This document shows positions 24,878-34,372 of a DNA stretch of 64,000 nt, piece after piece. Below the pieces are notes generated by a model. The model searched no databases. It saw nothing but the letters and a program-made list of their open reading frames with translations, and had not been told where the DNA came from. The stretch comes from Pseudomonas lalucatii. GTDB taxonomy: Bacteria; Pseudomonadota; Gammaproteobacteria; Pseudomonadales; Pseudomonadaceae. Positions within the stretch are counted from its first letter, which is position 1, and each line of letters opens with the position of its first letter. The stretch covers positions 310,001-374,000 of the forward strand of contig NZ_JADPMV010000002.1 of the NCBI RefSeq assembly GCF_018398425.1, given 5' to 3'. A program made the position numbers and the translations under genes.

Positions 24878-25569
24878 TCGGCCGCGGCATCTGCACCCAG
24901 GTGGCCGACCTTGACGTAGATCAGACAACCCTCGCGGGAGAACGGCGTGTGCCGCGAACCCCGGGGGTTGCGCAGCCAGGTGCCGGCCGGGTAGGCGCCG
25001 AACTCGTCCTCGAACACCCCCTCCAGCACCAGGATTTCCGCGCCCCCGGGGTGCTGATGGGCCTGGAAGCGGGTCCCCGGCGCCCAGCGCACCAGCGCCG
25101 TGTGCACCGCGCCGTGACTGTCCAGCGGCAGCACCTGCAGCCCCGGCACCAGGCCCGGCCGCCACTCGGCCGTGCGGCTGTCGATGCGCGCCGTGCGCTG
25201 GTCCTCCGCCGCCTGGTAACAGAGCTTGACGAACAGCAGGCAGCCGCCCGGGCTGGAGGGCGTGTGGCCGCTGCCCGGCGGGTTCTTCAGCCAATAGCCG
25301 GCCGGGTACTCGCCGTGCTCATCGACGAACACCCCCTCGAGCACCAGGATCTCCTCGCCGCCGGGGTGCAGGTGGCGGCTGAACGCCGAACCCGGCGCAT
25401 AGCGCACGATCGAGGTGGCGCGGCCGCTTTCCGCGGCGAAACGCTCCAGGGGGCGGCGCTCGACACCGGGCAGCGGCGAGGCCTGCCAGGCCAGCGACCG
25501 GGTATCGAGCAGCACCCGCCGCTCGAGGTCCGCATTGATGCGCATAGGGTCCACCCGCAAACCAGTCAT
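24847..25569 (-). CDS. Double-cupin ChrR-like protein
   Basis: The 240-residue protein contains two cupin domains of the ChrR (anti-sigma factor) type: ALVRWAPGTRFQAHQHPGGA and SIVRYAPGSAFSRHLHPGGE, each with a metal-binding His-x-His and a following EILVLEGVF-DE-GEYPAG strand. The usual N-terminal zinc anti-sigma domain with its His/Cys motif is missing and no sigma-factor gene is next to it, so this is probably a stand-alone cupin of unknown substrate rather than an anti-sigma factor. The start may be M9 (25545). It overlaps the 3' end of the CigR-like gene by 31 bp on the opposite strand. Confidence 0.8.
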   Translation of the reverse strand: MTGLRVDPMRINADLERRVLLDTRSLAWQASPLPGVERRPLERFAAESGRATSIVRYAPGSAFSRHLHPGGEEILVLEGVFVDEHGEYPAGYWLKNPPGSGHTPSSPGGCLLFVKLCYQAAEDQRTARIDSRTAEWRPGLVPGLQVLPLDSHGAVHTALVRWAPGTRFQAHQHPGGAEILVLEGVFEDEFGAYPAGTWLRNPRGSRHTPFSREGCLIYVKVGHLGADAAADQSSTFLSTS

Positions 25570-25594
25570 GCCCCAGCCTACCCGATCCTGGCGG

Positions 25595-26485
25595 TCAGAT
25601 GCGCCGCTGCTTGATCAACAGGCGCACGCTGTCCCAGGCGACCAGCAGCACCGCCAGCCAGATCGGCAGGTAGGTCGGCAACTGCGCCGGGTCGAAGTGC
25701 TCGCCCAGATACAGCAGCGATACGGCGAACAGCAGCACCGGCTCGACATAGCTGAGAATGCCGAACAGGCCCAGGGGCAGCAGCCGGCTGGAGGCCATCA
25801 TCCCGGCGAAGGCCAGGGTGCCGAGCAGGCCCAGGCCCGGCAGCCACCACCACAGCTGCGGCGCCAGCGCGAAGGCATCGGCCGGCCCCCAGGCGACGAT
25901 CAGCCAGATGGCGATGGGCGCCAGCACCAGCATCTCCAGGATGAAGCCGGACAACGCGTCCATGCGCATCCAGCGGCGCAGCATGAAATACGGCGGGTAG
26001 CCCAGGACGGTGACCAGGGTCACCCAGGAGAACGCCTGGGTGCGCCACAGCTCATACAGCACCCCGAGCGCCGCAAAGAACACCGCCACCCGGAGCAAGG
26101 GCCGCAGGCGCTCGCCGTAGAACAGGCGGCCGGCCAGCACCATCACCAGCGGCAGGAGGAAGTAGCCCAGGGACACATCGAGCATGTGCCCGGCCAGCGG
26201 CGCCCAGACGAACAGCCCCCACTGCACCCCGATCAGCACGGCGGCCAGCGGCGTGGCCAGCAGCAGCAGCGGCTCGCGGCGCATGCGCCCGAGTACCGCG
26301 GCCAGGGTCGCCCACTGCCGGCTCAGCGCCACCAGCAGCAGGATCGCCGGGATCGACCAGAGCACGCGCTGGGCGAACACCTGCACGCCATCGAGCGGCG
26401 CCAGCTGCTGCACGTAACCGGGAATCAGGGCGAACAGCACCGAGGAACACACCGACAGCGCCACGCCACGTCCAGACAGATTCAT
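25595..26485 (-). CDS. rarD: RarD-family membrane permease
   Basis: A 296-residue inner-membrane protein with ten helices (two EamA halves). RarD hallmarks: GVALSVCSSVLFALIPGYVQ, VFAQRVLWSIPA, GVQWGLFVWAPLAGHMLDVS, LGYFLLPLVMVLAGRLFYGE and a final SYVEPVLLFAVSLLYLGE. RarD proteins belong to the drug/metabolite transporters; the original name comes from chloramphenicol sensitivity in P. aeruginosa, but the substrate is not firmly known. Its start overlaps the stop of the next transporter gene by four bases (ATGA), so both are translated together. Confidence 0.87.
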   Translation of the reverse strand: MNLSGRGVALSVCSSVLFALIPGYVQQLAPLDGVQVFAQRVLWSIPAILLLVALSRQWATLAAVLGRMRREPLLLLATPLAAVLIGVQWGLFVWAPLAGHMLDVSLGYFLLPLVMVLAGRLFYGERLRPLLRVAVFFAALGVLYELWRTQAFSWVTLVTVLGYPPYFMLRRWMRMDALSGFILEMLVLAPIAIWLIVAWGPADAFALAPQLWWWLPGLGLLGTLAFAGMMASSRLLPLGLFGILSYVEPVLLFAVSLLYLGEHFDPAQLPTYLPIWLAVLLVAWDSVRLLIKQRRI

Positions 26486-27351
26486 TGCCTCGCCTCGGCT
26501 CCTTGTGCAGGGCTCGTCCGAATAAACAGCAGGGATGCGGCGATCACCGCCCCGCCCAGGCCCAGGCGCAGCAGGTCGGCATCGCGGTTCCACAGCAGCA
26601 GGTTGACCAGCAGGCCGGCCGGTACCAGGGCGTTGTTCATCACCGCCAGGGTGCCGCCATCGACCAGGCTGGCGCCCTTGTTCCACCAGTAAAGGCCCAA
26701 TCCGGAGGCCACCATACCGAGCCAGGCCAGCACGCTCCACTGCAGGGCGCTGCTGGGTAAGCGGGCGGCGTTTCCGAACACCAGGAAGGCCGGCAGCGCC
26801 ACCGCCAGCGCGCCCAGGTAGAAGTAGCCGAAGCGGCGGTACTGCGGCAGGTCCGAGGGATGGCGCGCCAGCAGATGCTTGTACAACACCTGGCCGGCGG
26901 CAAAGGTGGCGTTGGCGACCTGCAGCAGGCAGAAGCCGGAGTAGAAGTCCGCGCCGACCCGGTCGTAGCGGATCAGCACCGCGCCGGCCACCGCCATCAG
27001 CGCGGCGAGCAGGGCCGAGGCATTGAAGCGCCGCCGCAGGGCATCCTCGATCAGGGTCACATACAGGGGCGTAAGCACGGTGAACAGCAGCACCTCCGGC
27101 ACGCTCAGCACGCCGAAGCTCAGGTACAGGCAGACGTAGGTGACGCCGAACTGCAGGGCGCCGATCAGCAGCATGCCGCGGATGAAACTCCGGGGCACGC
27201 CGCGCCAGCGGGTCAGCGGCAGGAACACCAGGCCGGCGATGACGATGCGCGTCAGCACGGCGAAGTAGCTGTCCACCTGGCCGGCCAGGTACTCGCCGAT
27301 CAGGCTGAAGGAAAAGGCCCACAACAGGGTCACGAACAGCAGATAAGGCAT
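26482..27351 (-). CDS. EamA-family (DMT) transporter, CarboxylateT-like
   Basis: A 289-residue ten-helix permease starting MPYLLFVTLLWAFSFSLIGE. Two EamA domains: residues about 5-130 (FGVTYVCLYLSFGVLSVPEV) and 145-285 (WLGMVASGLGLYWWNKGASL). I chose ATG 27351 with GAGGTG before it; a GTG at 27357 is possible. The gene is coupled to rarD by an ATGA overlap. Tandem DMT permeases of this kind export amino acids or other small metabolites; the substrate is unknown. A terminator at 27420 separates it from azoR, which suggests an own promoter in 27352-27419, a short space. Confidence 0.83.
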   Translation of the reverse strand: MPYLLFVTLLWAFSFSLIGEYLAGQVDSYFAVLTRIVIAGLVFLPLTRWRGVPRSFIRGMLLIGALQFGVTYVCLYLSFGVLSVPEVLLFTVLTPLYVTLIEDALRRRFNASALLAALMAVAGAVLIRYDRVGADFYSGFCLLQVANATFAAGQVLYKHLLARHPSDLPQYRRFGYFYLGALAVALPAFLVFGNAARLPSSALQWSVLAWLGMVASGLGLYWWNKGASLVDGGTLAVMNNALVPAGLLVNLLLWNRDADLLRLGLGGAVIAASLLFIRTSPAQGAEARQ

Positions 27352-27419
27352 GGCCACCTCGCGGCAAACCGGCGACCTTATCCGCTCCGGCCCCTCGCGA
27401 CAATGCCTGCCTGGGCGAC

Positions 27420-27460
27420 AAAAAAAGGCCCAATCAACCCGTGGAGAGAGCTGATCGGGC
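27420..27460 (-). terminator. Rho-independent terminator after azoR
   Basis: On the minus strand GCCCGATCA pairs with TGATTGGGC (one G-U) and is followed by TTTTTTT. It lies about 50 bp after the azoR stop. Confidence 0.8.
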
Positions 27461-27512
27461 AGATCCGCGCCCAGGAGCGTGGGACGCGAAGGTATTAGCT
27501 GTTAACTAAAGA

Positions 27513-28112
27513 CTAGGCCACTTGTGCCAATCTCGCCTGCGCTTCGGCCAGACCCTTCTCGGAAAACTCGTCGCCCATGTTGAGGCCTTCGGCATGGATG
27601 AAGCTGACATCGTGGATGCCGATGAAGCCCAGGGCCTGGCGCAGGTAGGGTTCCTGATGATCCAGGCTGCCGCCGGCATAGATGCCGCCGCGGGCGGTGA
27701 GGACGAAGGCGCGCTTGCCGCCGAGCAGGCCCTGGGGACCGTTCTCGGTGTACTGGAAGGTCACCCCGGCCCGCAGCACATGGTCCAGCCAGGCCTTCAG
27801 GGTGCTGGGAATCGCGAAGTTGTACATGGGCGCGGCCAGCACCAGCACATCGGCGGCGAGCAGCTCGTCGGTGAGCCGGTTGGACAGCGCCAGCGCGGCC
27901 TGCTCCGCCTCGCTCTGCTGCTCGGCCGGGGTCATCCAGCCACCCAGCAGGTTGGCATCCAGGTGCGGTATCGGCTCCAGCGCCAGGTCGCGCAGCTGGA
28001 TGCTGTCGTCAGGATGGCTGCTCTGCCAGCGTGCAACGAACTGTTCGGTGAGCTGGCGGGAAACCGAGCCTTGTTGCCGAGCGCTGCTTTCGATTACCAG
28101 GACATGGGACAT
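27513..28112 (-). CDS. azoR: FMN-dependent NADH-azoreductase
   Basis: A 199-residue flavodoxin-fold enzyme from ATG 28112 (MSHVLVIESSARQQGSVSRQL). The FMN phosphate site SSARQQGSVSR, the APMYNFAIPSTLKAWLDHVL loop over the flavin, and TARGGIY near residue 140 are characteristic of AzoR. It reduces azo compounds and quinones by two-electron transfer from NADH, protecting from electrophiles. The upstream frame to 28166 is not part of the family. A perfect inverted repeat lies about 95 bp upstream of the start (28206-28226), a candidate regulator site. Confidence 0.92.
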   Translation of the reverse strand: MSHVLVIESSARQQGSVSRQLTEQFVARWQSSHPDDSIQLRDLALEPIPHLDANLLGGWMTPAEQQSEAEQAALALSNRLTDELLAADVLVLAAPMYNFAIPSTLKAWLDHVLRAGVTFQYTENGPQGLLGGKRAFVLTARGGIYAGGSLDHQEPYLRQALGFIGIHDVSFIHAEGLNMGDEFSEKGLAEAQARLAQVA

Positions 28113-28205
28113 GATTTGGGCTCCATCGTGGGTTGTGCTGTGTCGATGGGCACAGACTATGGTCACAGCATCCGATTAAAAAGCGCAAAAAACAGGCAAT
28201 ATAGA

Positions 28206-28226
28206 TCGATAAAGTTGATTTATCGA
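28206..28226. promoter_or_regulatory. Perfect inverted repeat upstream of azoR
   Basis: TCGATAAA, a five-base spacer (gttga) and TTTATCGA. The 8-bp AT-rich arms and spacing fit a LysR-type or similar dimeric operator. It stands in the azoR promoter region. Confidence 0.6.
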
Positions 28227-28283
28227 AGGCGGCGCACTAGGCTCAATCCTGTCCAGAGCCCTCCAGGATCGGTCCGTGCAGGG

Positions 28284-28598
28284 TCAGTTCAGGGTGCAGG
28301 TCAGCTTCACGCGCAGCTTGATGATGCTGCGGGCGAACTTCACCGTCATGTTGCCGCGCTCCCCCGCCGCCAGCACCACCTTGCGCGTGCGCGGTCGTTC
28401 GGGGCCGTTGCGGAACACCCCGCTGCACTGCGCCTCGGTCTGGCCATAGTTGTAGAGCAGCACGGCGCCCATGTTGTGGTCGATCTCCTGGGTGGTGGCG
28501 GAGACCTCGGCGCCGTTGAGCGTCTTGTCCAGCTCGATCGGGTAGGCGAACGCCGCCAACGGCAGCAGGGCGATCAGGGCGCAACAGAGGTTTCTCAT
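28284..28598 (-). CDS. Hypothetical exported protein
   Basis: A 104-residue protein with a signal peptide (MRNLCCALIALLPLAAFA), mature start YPIELDKTLNGAEV. The mature part is a predicted all-beta small domain with two cysteines (AQCSGVF and KLTCTLN) that could form a disulfide, and a basic patch (PERPRTRKVVLAAGERG). Homologues in pseudomonads are often mislabelled as 3-phosphoglycerate kinase; nothing of that enzyme is present. Function unknown. It is alone, between azoR and the divergent LysR gene. Confidence 0.7.
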   Translation of the reverse strand: MRNLCCALIALLPLAAFAYPIELDKTLNGAEVSATTQEIDHNMGAVLLYNYGQTEAQCSGVFRNGPERPRTRKVVLAAGERGNMTVKFARSIIKLRVKLTCTLN

Positions 28599-28683
28599 CG
28601 GGCAGTCTCCGGCAGGGGGCTGCCAGTTTAGGGCGAGATCGCCGTGCCGTGCACCCGGCGCGGCGCATGAATAGGAGAGGATA

Positions 28684-29619
28684 ATGAAAGCGCCACGCGT
28701 GACCCTCGACCAGTGGCGGACCCTGCAGGCGGTGGTCGACCAGGGCGGCTTCGCCCAGGCCGCCGAGGTGCTGCACCGCTCGCAATCCTCGGTCAGCTAC
28801 ACGGTGGCCCGCATGCAGGAGCAGCTCGGCGTGCCGCTGCTGCGCATCGACGGGCGCAAGGCGGTACTCACCGAGGCCGGCGAGGTGCTGCTGCGCCGCT
28901 CGCGGCAGCTGGTCAAGCAGGCCAGTCAGCTGGAAGACCTGGCCCACAACATGGAACAGGGCTGGGAGGCCGAGGTGCGCCTGGTGGTCGATGCCGCCTA
29001 CCCCAACGCGCGCCTGGTGCGGGCCCTCACCGCCTTCATGCCGCAGAGCCGCGGCTGCCGGGTGCGCCTGCGCGAGGAAGTGCTGTCGGGCGTGGAGGAC
29101 GTGCTCAAGGAGGGCACCGCCGACCTGGCCATCAGCGGCCTGAACATCCCCGGCTATCTCTGCACGGAGATGAGCACCGTGGAGTTCGTCGCCGTCGCCC
29201 ACCCCGACCATCCGCTGCACCGCCTGCAACGGGAGCTGAGCTTCCAGGACCTGGAGGGCCAGATGCAGGTGGTGATCCGCGACTCGGGCCGGCAGCAGCC
29301 GCGCGACGTCGGCTGGCTCGGCGCCGAACAGCGCTGGACGGTCGGCAGCCTGGCCACCGCCGCCAGCTTCGTCAGCAGCGGTCTGGGCTTCGCCTGGCTG
29401 CCGCGTCACCTGATCGAGCGCGAGCTCAAGGACGGCCTGCTCAAGCCCCTGCCCCTGGACCAGGGCGGCAGTCGCAATACCCGCTACCTGCTGTACTCGA
29501 ACAAGGACAAGTCGCTGGGACCGGCCACGCAGATCCTCGCCGAACTGATCCGCCGCTTCGACGCCGCCCCCCTGGATGCGCCCTTCGCCGCGCCCCCGGC
29601 GCCCAACGGGGAGTCCTAG
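28684..29619 (+). CDS. LysR-family transcriptional regulator
   Basis: A 311-residue regulator. Helix-turn-helix at residues about 8-65 (LRTLQ-like start QWRTLQAVVDQGGFAQAAEV, then SQSSVSYTVARMQEQLGVPL), and a periplasmic-binding-type effector domain (about 95-295). It lacks the usual start pattern of CysB or ArgP. It is followed 3 bp later by an alpha/beta hydrolase gene and then a cyclophilin gene, forming an operon on the plus strand. Its target could be its own operon or azoR. The effector is unknown. Confidence 0.88.
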   Translation: MKAPRVTLDQWRTLQAVVDQGGFAQAAEVLHRSQSSVSYTVARMQEQLGVPLLRIDGRKAVLTEAGEVLLRRSRQLVKQASQLEDLAHNMEQGWEAEVRLVVDAAYPNARLVRALTAFMPQSRGCRVRLREEVLSGVEDVLKEGTADLAISGLNIPGYLCTEMSTVEFVAVAHPDHPLHRLQRELSFQDLEGQMQVVIRDSGRQQPRDVGWLGAEQRWTVGSLATAASFVSSGLGFAWLPRHLIERELKDGLLKPLPLDQGGSRNTRYLLYSNKDKSLGPATQILAELIRRFDAAPLDAPFAAPPAPNGES

Positions 29620-29622
29620 CCC

Positions 29623-30438
29623 ATGGCCTATTTCGACAGCGACGGCTGCCAGCTGCACTACCAGGAATACGGCCACGGCGCGCCGCTGCTGCTGGTGCAC
29701 GGCCTGGGCTCGAGCATCCGCGACTGGGAGTACCAGATCACCGAACTGGCGGCGCACTACCGGGTCATCGCCCTCGACCTGCGCGGCCACGGCCGCTCCG
29801 ACAAGCCGCGCGAGCGCTACAGCATCGCCGGCTTCGCCGAGGACGTGGCGGCGCTGATCGAGCACCTGCAGCTGGAGGCGGTACATCTGGTCGGCATCTC
29901 CATGGGCGGCATGGTCGGCTTCCAGCTCGGCGTCGAGCGCCCGGAACTGCTCAGGAGCCTGTGCATCGTCAACAGCGCCCCGGAGGTCAAGGCCAGGAGC
30001 CTGCGCGAGCGCCTGGAGATCGCCAAGCGCTGGAGCCTGTCGCGCCTGCTCAGCCTCGACACCATCGCCAAGGGCCTGGGCCGGCTGCTGTTCCCCCACC
30101 CCGAGCAGGCCGAACTGCGGCGCAAGATCGAAGAACGCTGGCCGCAGAACGACAGGCGCGCCTACCTCGCCAGCCTCGACGCCATCATCGGCTGGGGCGT
30201 GCGGGAACGCCTGGCACGCATCACCTGTCCTACCCTGGTGATCAGCGCCGACCGCGACTACAGCCCGGTGGCGCAGAAGGCCGCCTATGTCGCGGAAATG
30301 CCCGATGCGCGCCTGCTGGTGATCGAAAACTCGCGCCACGCCACACCCCTGGATCAACCGCAACGCTTCAATAGCAGCCTGCTGGCCTTCCTCGGCGAAG
30401 TCGAAGGGGCCGCGCCCAACCACCACAAGGACCCATGA
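29623..30438 (+). CDS. Alpha/beta-fold hydrolase
   Basis: A 271-residue cytoplasmic hydrolase. The oxyanion loop LLVHGLGSS (from residue 23), RGHGRSDKP and the nucleophile elbow GISMGGMVG with Ser93 are clear; the acid is probably Asp in [10 protein letters not shown] and the base His in [11 protein letters not shown]. This is the layout of 3-oxoadipate enol-lactonase-type esterases, though substrate cannot be assigned. It starts 3 bp after the LysR stop and its stop overlaps the first ATG of the cyclophilin frame, indicating co-translation. Confidence 0.88.
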   Translation: MAYFDSDGCQLHYQEYGHGAPLLLVHGLGSSIRDWEYQITELAAHYRVIALDLRGHGRSDKPRERYSIAGFAEDVAALIEHLQLEAVHLVGISMGGMVGFQLGVERPELLRSLCIVNSAPEVKARSLRERLEIAKRWSLSRLLSLDTIAKGLGRLLFPHPEQAELRRKIEERWPQNDRRAYLASLDAIIGWGVRERLARITCPTLVISADRDYSPVAQKAAYVAEMPDARLLVIENSRHATPLDQPQRFNSSLLAFLGEVEGAAPNHHKDP

Positions 30439-30440
30439 CA

Positions 30441-30995
30441 ATGCTCAAACAACTCGCCCTCGCCGCCTGTTCCCTGCTCTTGTCCGCCAGCCTGCTGGCC
30501 GCGGAGAACCCCAGGGTGCTGCTGAGCACCAGCGCCGGCGAAATCGAAATCGAGCTGGAAGCCGAGAAGGCGCCCATCAGCGTGGAAAACTTCCTCGCCT
30601 ACGTGGACAGCGGCCACTACGCCGGCACCCAGTTCCACCGGGTGATCCCCGGCTTCATGATCCAGGGCGGCGGTTTCGATGCCGACCTGCAGCAGAAGAA
30701 GACCCGGGCGCCGATCAAGAACGAGGCCGACAACGGCCTGCACAACGTGCGCGGCACCCTGGCCATGGCCCGCACCCAGGTGCGCGACTCGGCCACCAGC
30801 CAGTTCTTCATCAACCACAAGGACAACGCCTTCCTCGACCACGGCAGCCGCGACTTCGGCTACGCGGTATTCGGCAAGGTGGTGCGCGGCATGGAGGTGG
30901 TCGACAAGATCGCCATGGTACCCACCGGCAACCGTGGCGGTCACCAGAACGTGCCGCGCGAGCCGGTGCTGATCCTCGAGGCCAAGCGCCTGTAA
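30441..30995 (+). CDS. ppiA: Periplasmic peptidyl-prolyl isomerase (cyclophilin)
   Basis: A 184-residue cyclophilin with a signal peptide ([20 protein letters not shown]). The catalytic and binding residues of the PpiA type are in [15 protein letters not shown] (active-site Arg and Phe) and [13 protein letters not shown] and the following [19 protein letters not shown]. It speeds folding of exported proteins. ATG 30441 is preferred because AAGGA stands nine bases before it; ATG 30435 adds two residues. A strong 11-bp stem-loop (31001-31032) follows the stop. Confidence 0.92.
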   Translation: MLKQLALAACSLLLSASLLAAENPRVLLSTSAGEIEIELEAEKAPISVENFLAYVDSGHYAGTQFHRVIPGFMIQGGGFDADLQQKKTRAPIKNEADNGLHNVRGTLAMARTQVRDSATSQFFINHKDNAFLDHGSRDFGYAVFGKVVRGMEVVDKIAMVPTGNRGGHQNVPREPVLILEAKRL

Positions 30996-31000
30996 GCCCT

Positions 31001-31032
31001 GCCGGTGCGGGTCCGCGAGGGCCCGCACCGGC
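31001..31032. terminator. Stem-loop after ppiA
   Basis: A perfect 11-bp inverted repeat (gccggtgcggg / cccgcaccggc) with a ten-base loop. There is no T run, so it may be a processing or Rho-assisted terminator hairpin. Confidence 0.5.
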
Positions 31033-31169
31033 CCCCGGCCACGGCCTCGCAGCGGCCGTGAACGCTCCGCCCGACTGACCGAAAAATGTCATCGCACGCA
31101 CACCGTTTCGTCATCATTGCGTCATGACCTGGGCGCAGATTCTCCGCCACCCTTAGGAGGAGTTTCACC

Positions 31170-31724
31170 ATGTCACCACGCTTGCTGATCAAACCCCTTG
31201 CCCTGGCACTGCTGACCGCCTCGCTCGCCGCCTGCAGCCTGCATGCCCCCGCACCAGCGAAGTCAGCCGCCACGCCGAACAACGAGGACTGGTACCAGGT
31301 ACGCACCGACAACGAGCTGTTCGTGTTCGACGACTACCAGGTGTTCCGCGACTTCCTGGAAACCGGCAAGGCGCCCTACCTGAAAGACCTGCAACAGCAG
31401 GACAAGCATGGCCAGTCGATCATCCTCGCCCTGCGCGCCGAGGATCAGGGCAAGGAGCTGCAGCAGATCGCCGCCTACCAGTTCCTCAACGTCAGCCTGC
31501 CGCCGGCCAACCCCTTCTACGGCGAGATCCGCCAGCACGGCGTGATCTACGTATTCCAGCGCTACGGCGACATGATGGACACCTTCAGCCTCGGCGAGCC
31601 GATCTTCCGCCACACCGAGATCGCCTCCGGCCCCCGAGGCGAGCGGGTGGTCTACGGCCTGACCAAGGAAGAGAGCAAGCCCCTGACGCTGATCGCCAAG
31701 TTCCAGGCCCAGTACAAACGCTAG
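31170..31724 (+). CDS. Hypothetical lipoprotein
   Basis: A 184-residue protein with a lipoprotein signal (lipobox SLAAC, Cys at about residue 21, followed by Ser, so probable outer-membrane sorting). The mature part reads EDWYQVRTDNELFVFDDYQV and later PIFRHTEIASGPRGERVVYG. I do not recognise a named domain; similar lipoproteins are present in other pseudomonads. AGGAGGAG before the ATG gives a very strong ribosome binding site. A terminator-like hairpin follows at 31746. Confidence 0.75.
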   Translation: MSPRLLIKPLALALLTASLAACSLHAPAPAKSAATPNNEDWYQVRTDNELFVFDDYQVFRDFLETGKAPYLKDLQQQDKHGQSIILALRAEDQGKELQQIAAYQFLNVSLPPANPFYGEIRQHGVIYVFQRYGDMMDTFSLGEPIFRHTEIASGPRGERVVYGLTKEESKPLTLIAKFQAQYKR

Positions 31725-31745
31725 CCCCTCGGCACCATGCCGCCC

Positions 31746-31776
31746 CGCCCGACGCTGCCCTGGCGTCGGGCGCTTG
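31746..31776 (+). terminator. Terminator-like hairpin after the lipoprotein gene
   Basis: A perfect 10-bp stem (cgcccgacgc / gcgtcgggcg) with a seven-base loop followed by CTTGTTG. Confidence 0.6.
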
Positions 31777-31878
31777 TTGCCCGGAGCGCCGGGCAATCCC
31801 CCTCCTGCGGCCGTCGAGCCCCGCGCCGTTAAGCGATAGAATCGTCCTCTCCCCCATCGCCTAGGCAGGACGCCCGGA

Positions 31879-33711
<1,833 letters not shown>

Positions 33712-33719
33712 TCATACCC

Positions 33720-33764
33720 TTCGCGGCCATGCCCCTATCCCGTAGGAGCGGGGCATGCCGCGAA
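33720..33764. repeat. REP hairpin upstream of the RAYT gene
   Basis: An inverted repeat with TTCGCGGCCATGCCCC at 33720-33735 and GGGGCATGCCGCGAA at 33750-33764 around a loop containing GTAGGAGC. This is the core of Pseudomonas REP elements and is related to the pair at 34296-34367. Confidence 0.85.
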
Positions 33765-33783
33765 ATTCCCTAGGAGAATGCTT

Positions 33784-34260
33784 ATGGACGAGCATCACAG
33801 CCACAAAAAACCGGGGCACGCGGCCTTGCGCAAAGGCCGGTTTTCCCTGAGCAATACGGCTTATCTGATTACCGCAACCGGCGAAAATCGCGCACCGCTA
33901 TTCACCCATTTTCAAGCAGCCTGCTCGGCCGCGCGCTGTTTCGAGGACAGCAGATTGCTCAGGGAGAGCCGCATGCTGGCCTGGGTGCTGATGCCCGACC
34001 ACGTCCACTGGCTGGTGCAGCTTGGCGACCAGGACACACTCGGCGAAGTGATTGGCCGACTCAAATCCGCCAGTTCCCGCAACGCCAACCGGGTGCTGGG
34101 CCGAACGGGCCCACTCTGGTCGAAAGCCTTTCACGACCATGCCCTGCGCGAAGAAGAAGACCTACGAGCCGTCGCCCGTTACATCGTGGCCAATCCGCTG
34201 CGGGCGGGTTTGGTTGCGCGGATCGGCGATTACCCGTTCTGGAATGCCGTCTGGCTTTGA
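33784..34260 (+). CDS. REP-associated tyrosine transposase (RAYT)
   Basis: A 158-residue Y1 transposase of the domesticated IS200/IS605-related type. The HUH metal motif is in AWVLMPDHVHWLVQLGD, and the C-terminal ARYIVANPLRAGLV block is a RAYT hallmark; the catalytic Tyr is likely the one in that block. AGGAG at 33772-33776 sits seven bases before ATG 33784, so the earlier ATG at 33778 is less likely. REP hairpins flank it on both sides, which fits its proposed role in spreading REPs. The gene appears intact. Confidence 0.93.
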   Translation: MDEHHSHKKPGHAALRKGRFSLSNTAYLITATGENRAPLFTHFQAACSAARCFEDSRLLRESRMLAWVLMPDHVHWLVQLGDQDTLGEVIGRLKSASSRNANRVLGRTGPLWSKAFHDHALREEEDLRAVARYIVANPLRAGLVARIGDYPFWNAVWL

Positions 34261-34295
34261 CAAGGCTCAGCGATGGTTGGTGTATCCAACATCGC

Positions 34296-34367
34296 TTCGC
34301 GGGCATGGCCCGCTCCTACAGTATGGAGGCACACGCTGCTTCAGTAGGAGCGGGCCATGCCCGCGAA
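34296..34367. repeat. Paired REP elements (REPIN) downstream of RAYT
   Basis: TTCGCGGGCATGGCCCGCTC extended by CTAC (34296-34319) is repeated as a perfect 24-base reverse complement at 34344-34367, separated by 24 bases. Each arm also contains its own small GGGC/GCCC palindrome. This two-REP inverted unit is the REPIN form mobilised by RAYT. Confidence 0.9.
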
Positions 34368-34372
34368 AAACC

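Noticed and set aside
28243..30441. 732-codon minus-strand open frame
   Set aside because: Antisense to the LysR and hydrolase genes, which have clear motifs and ribosome binding sites.
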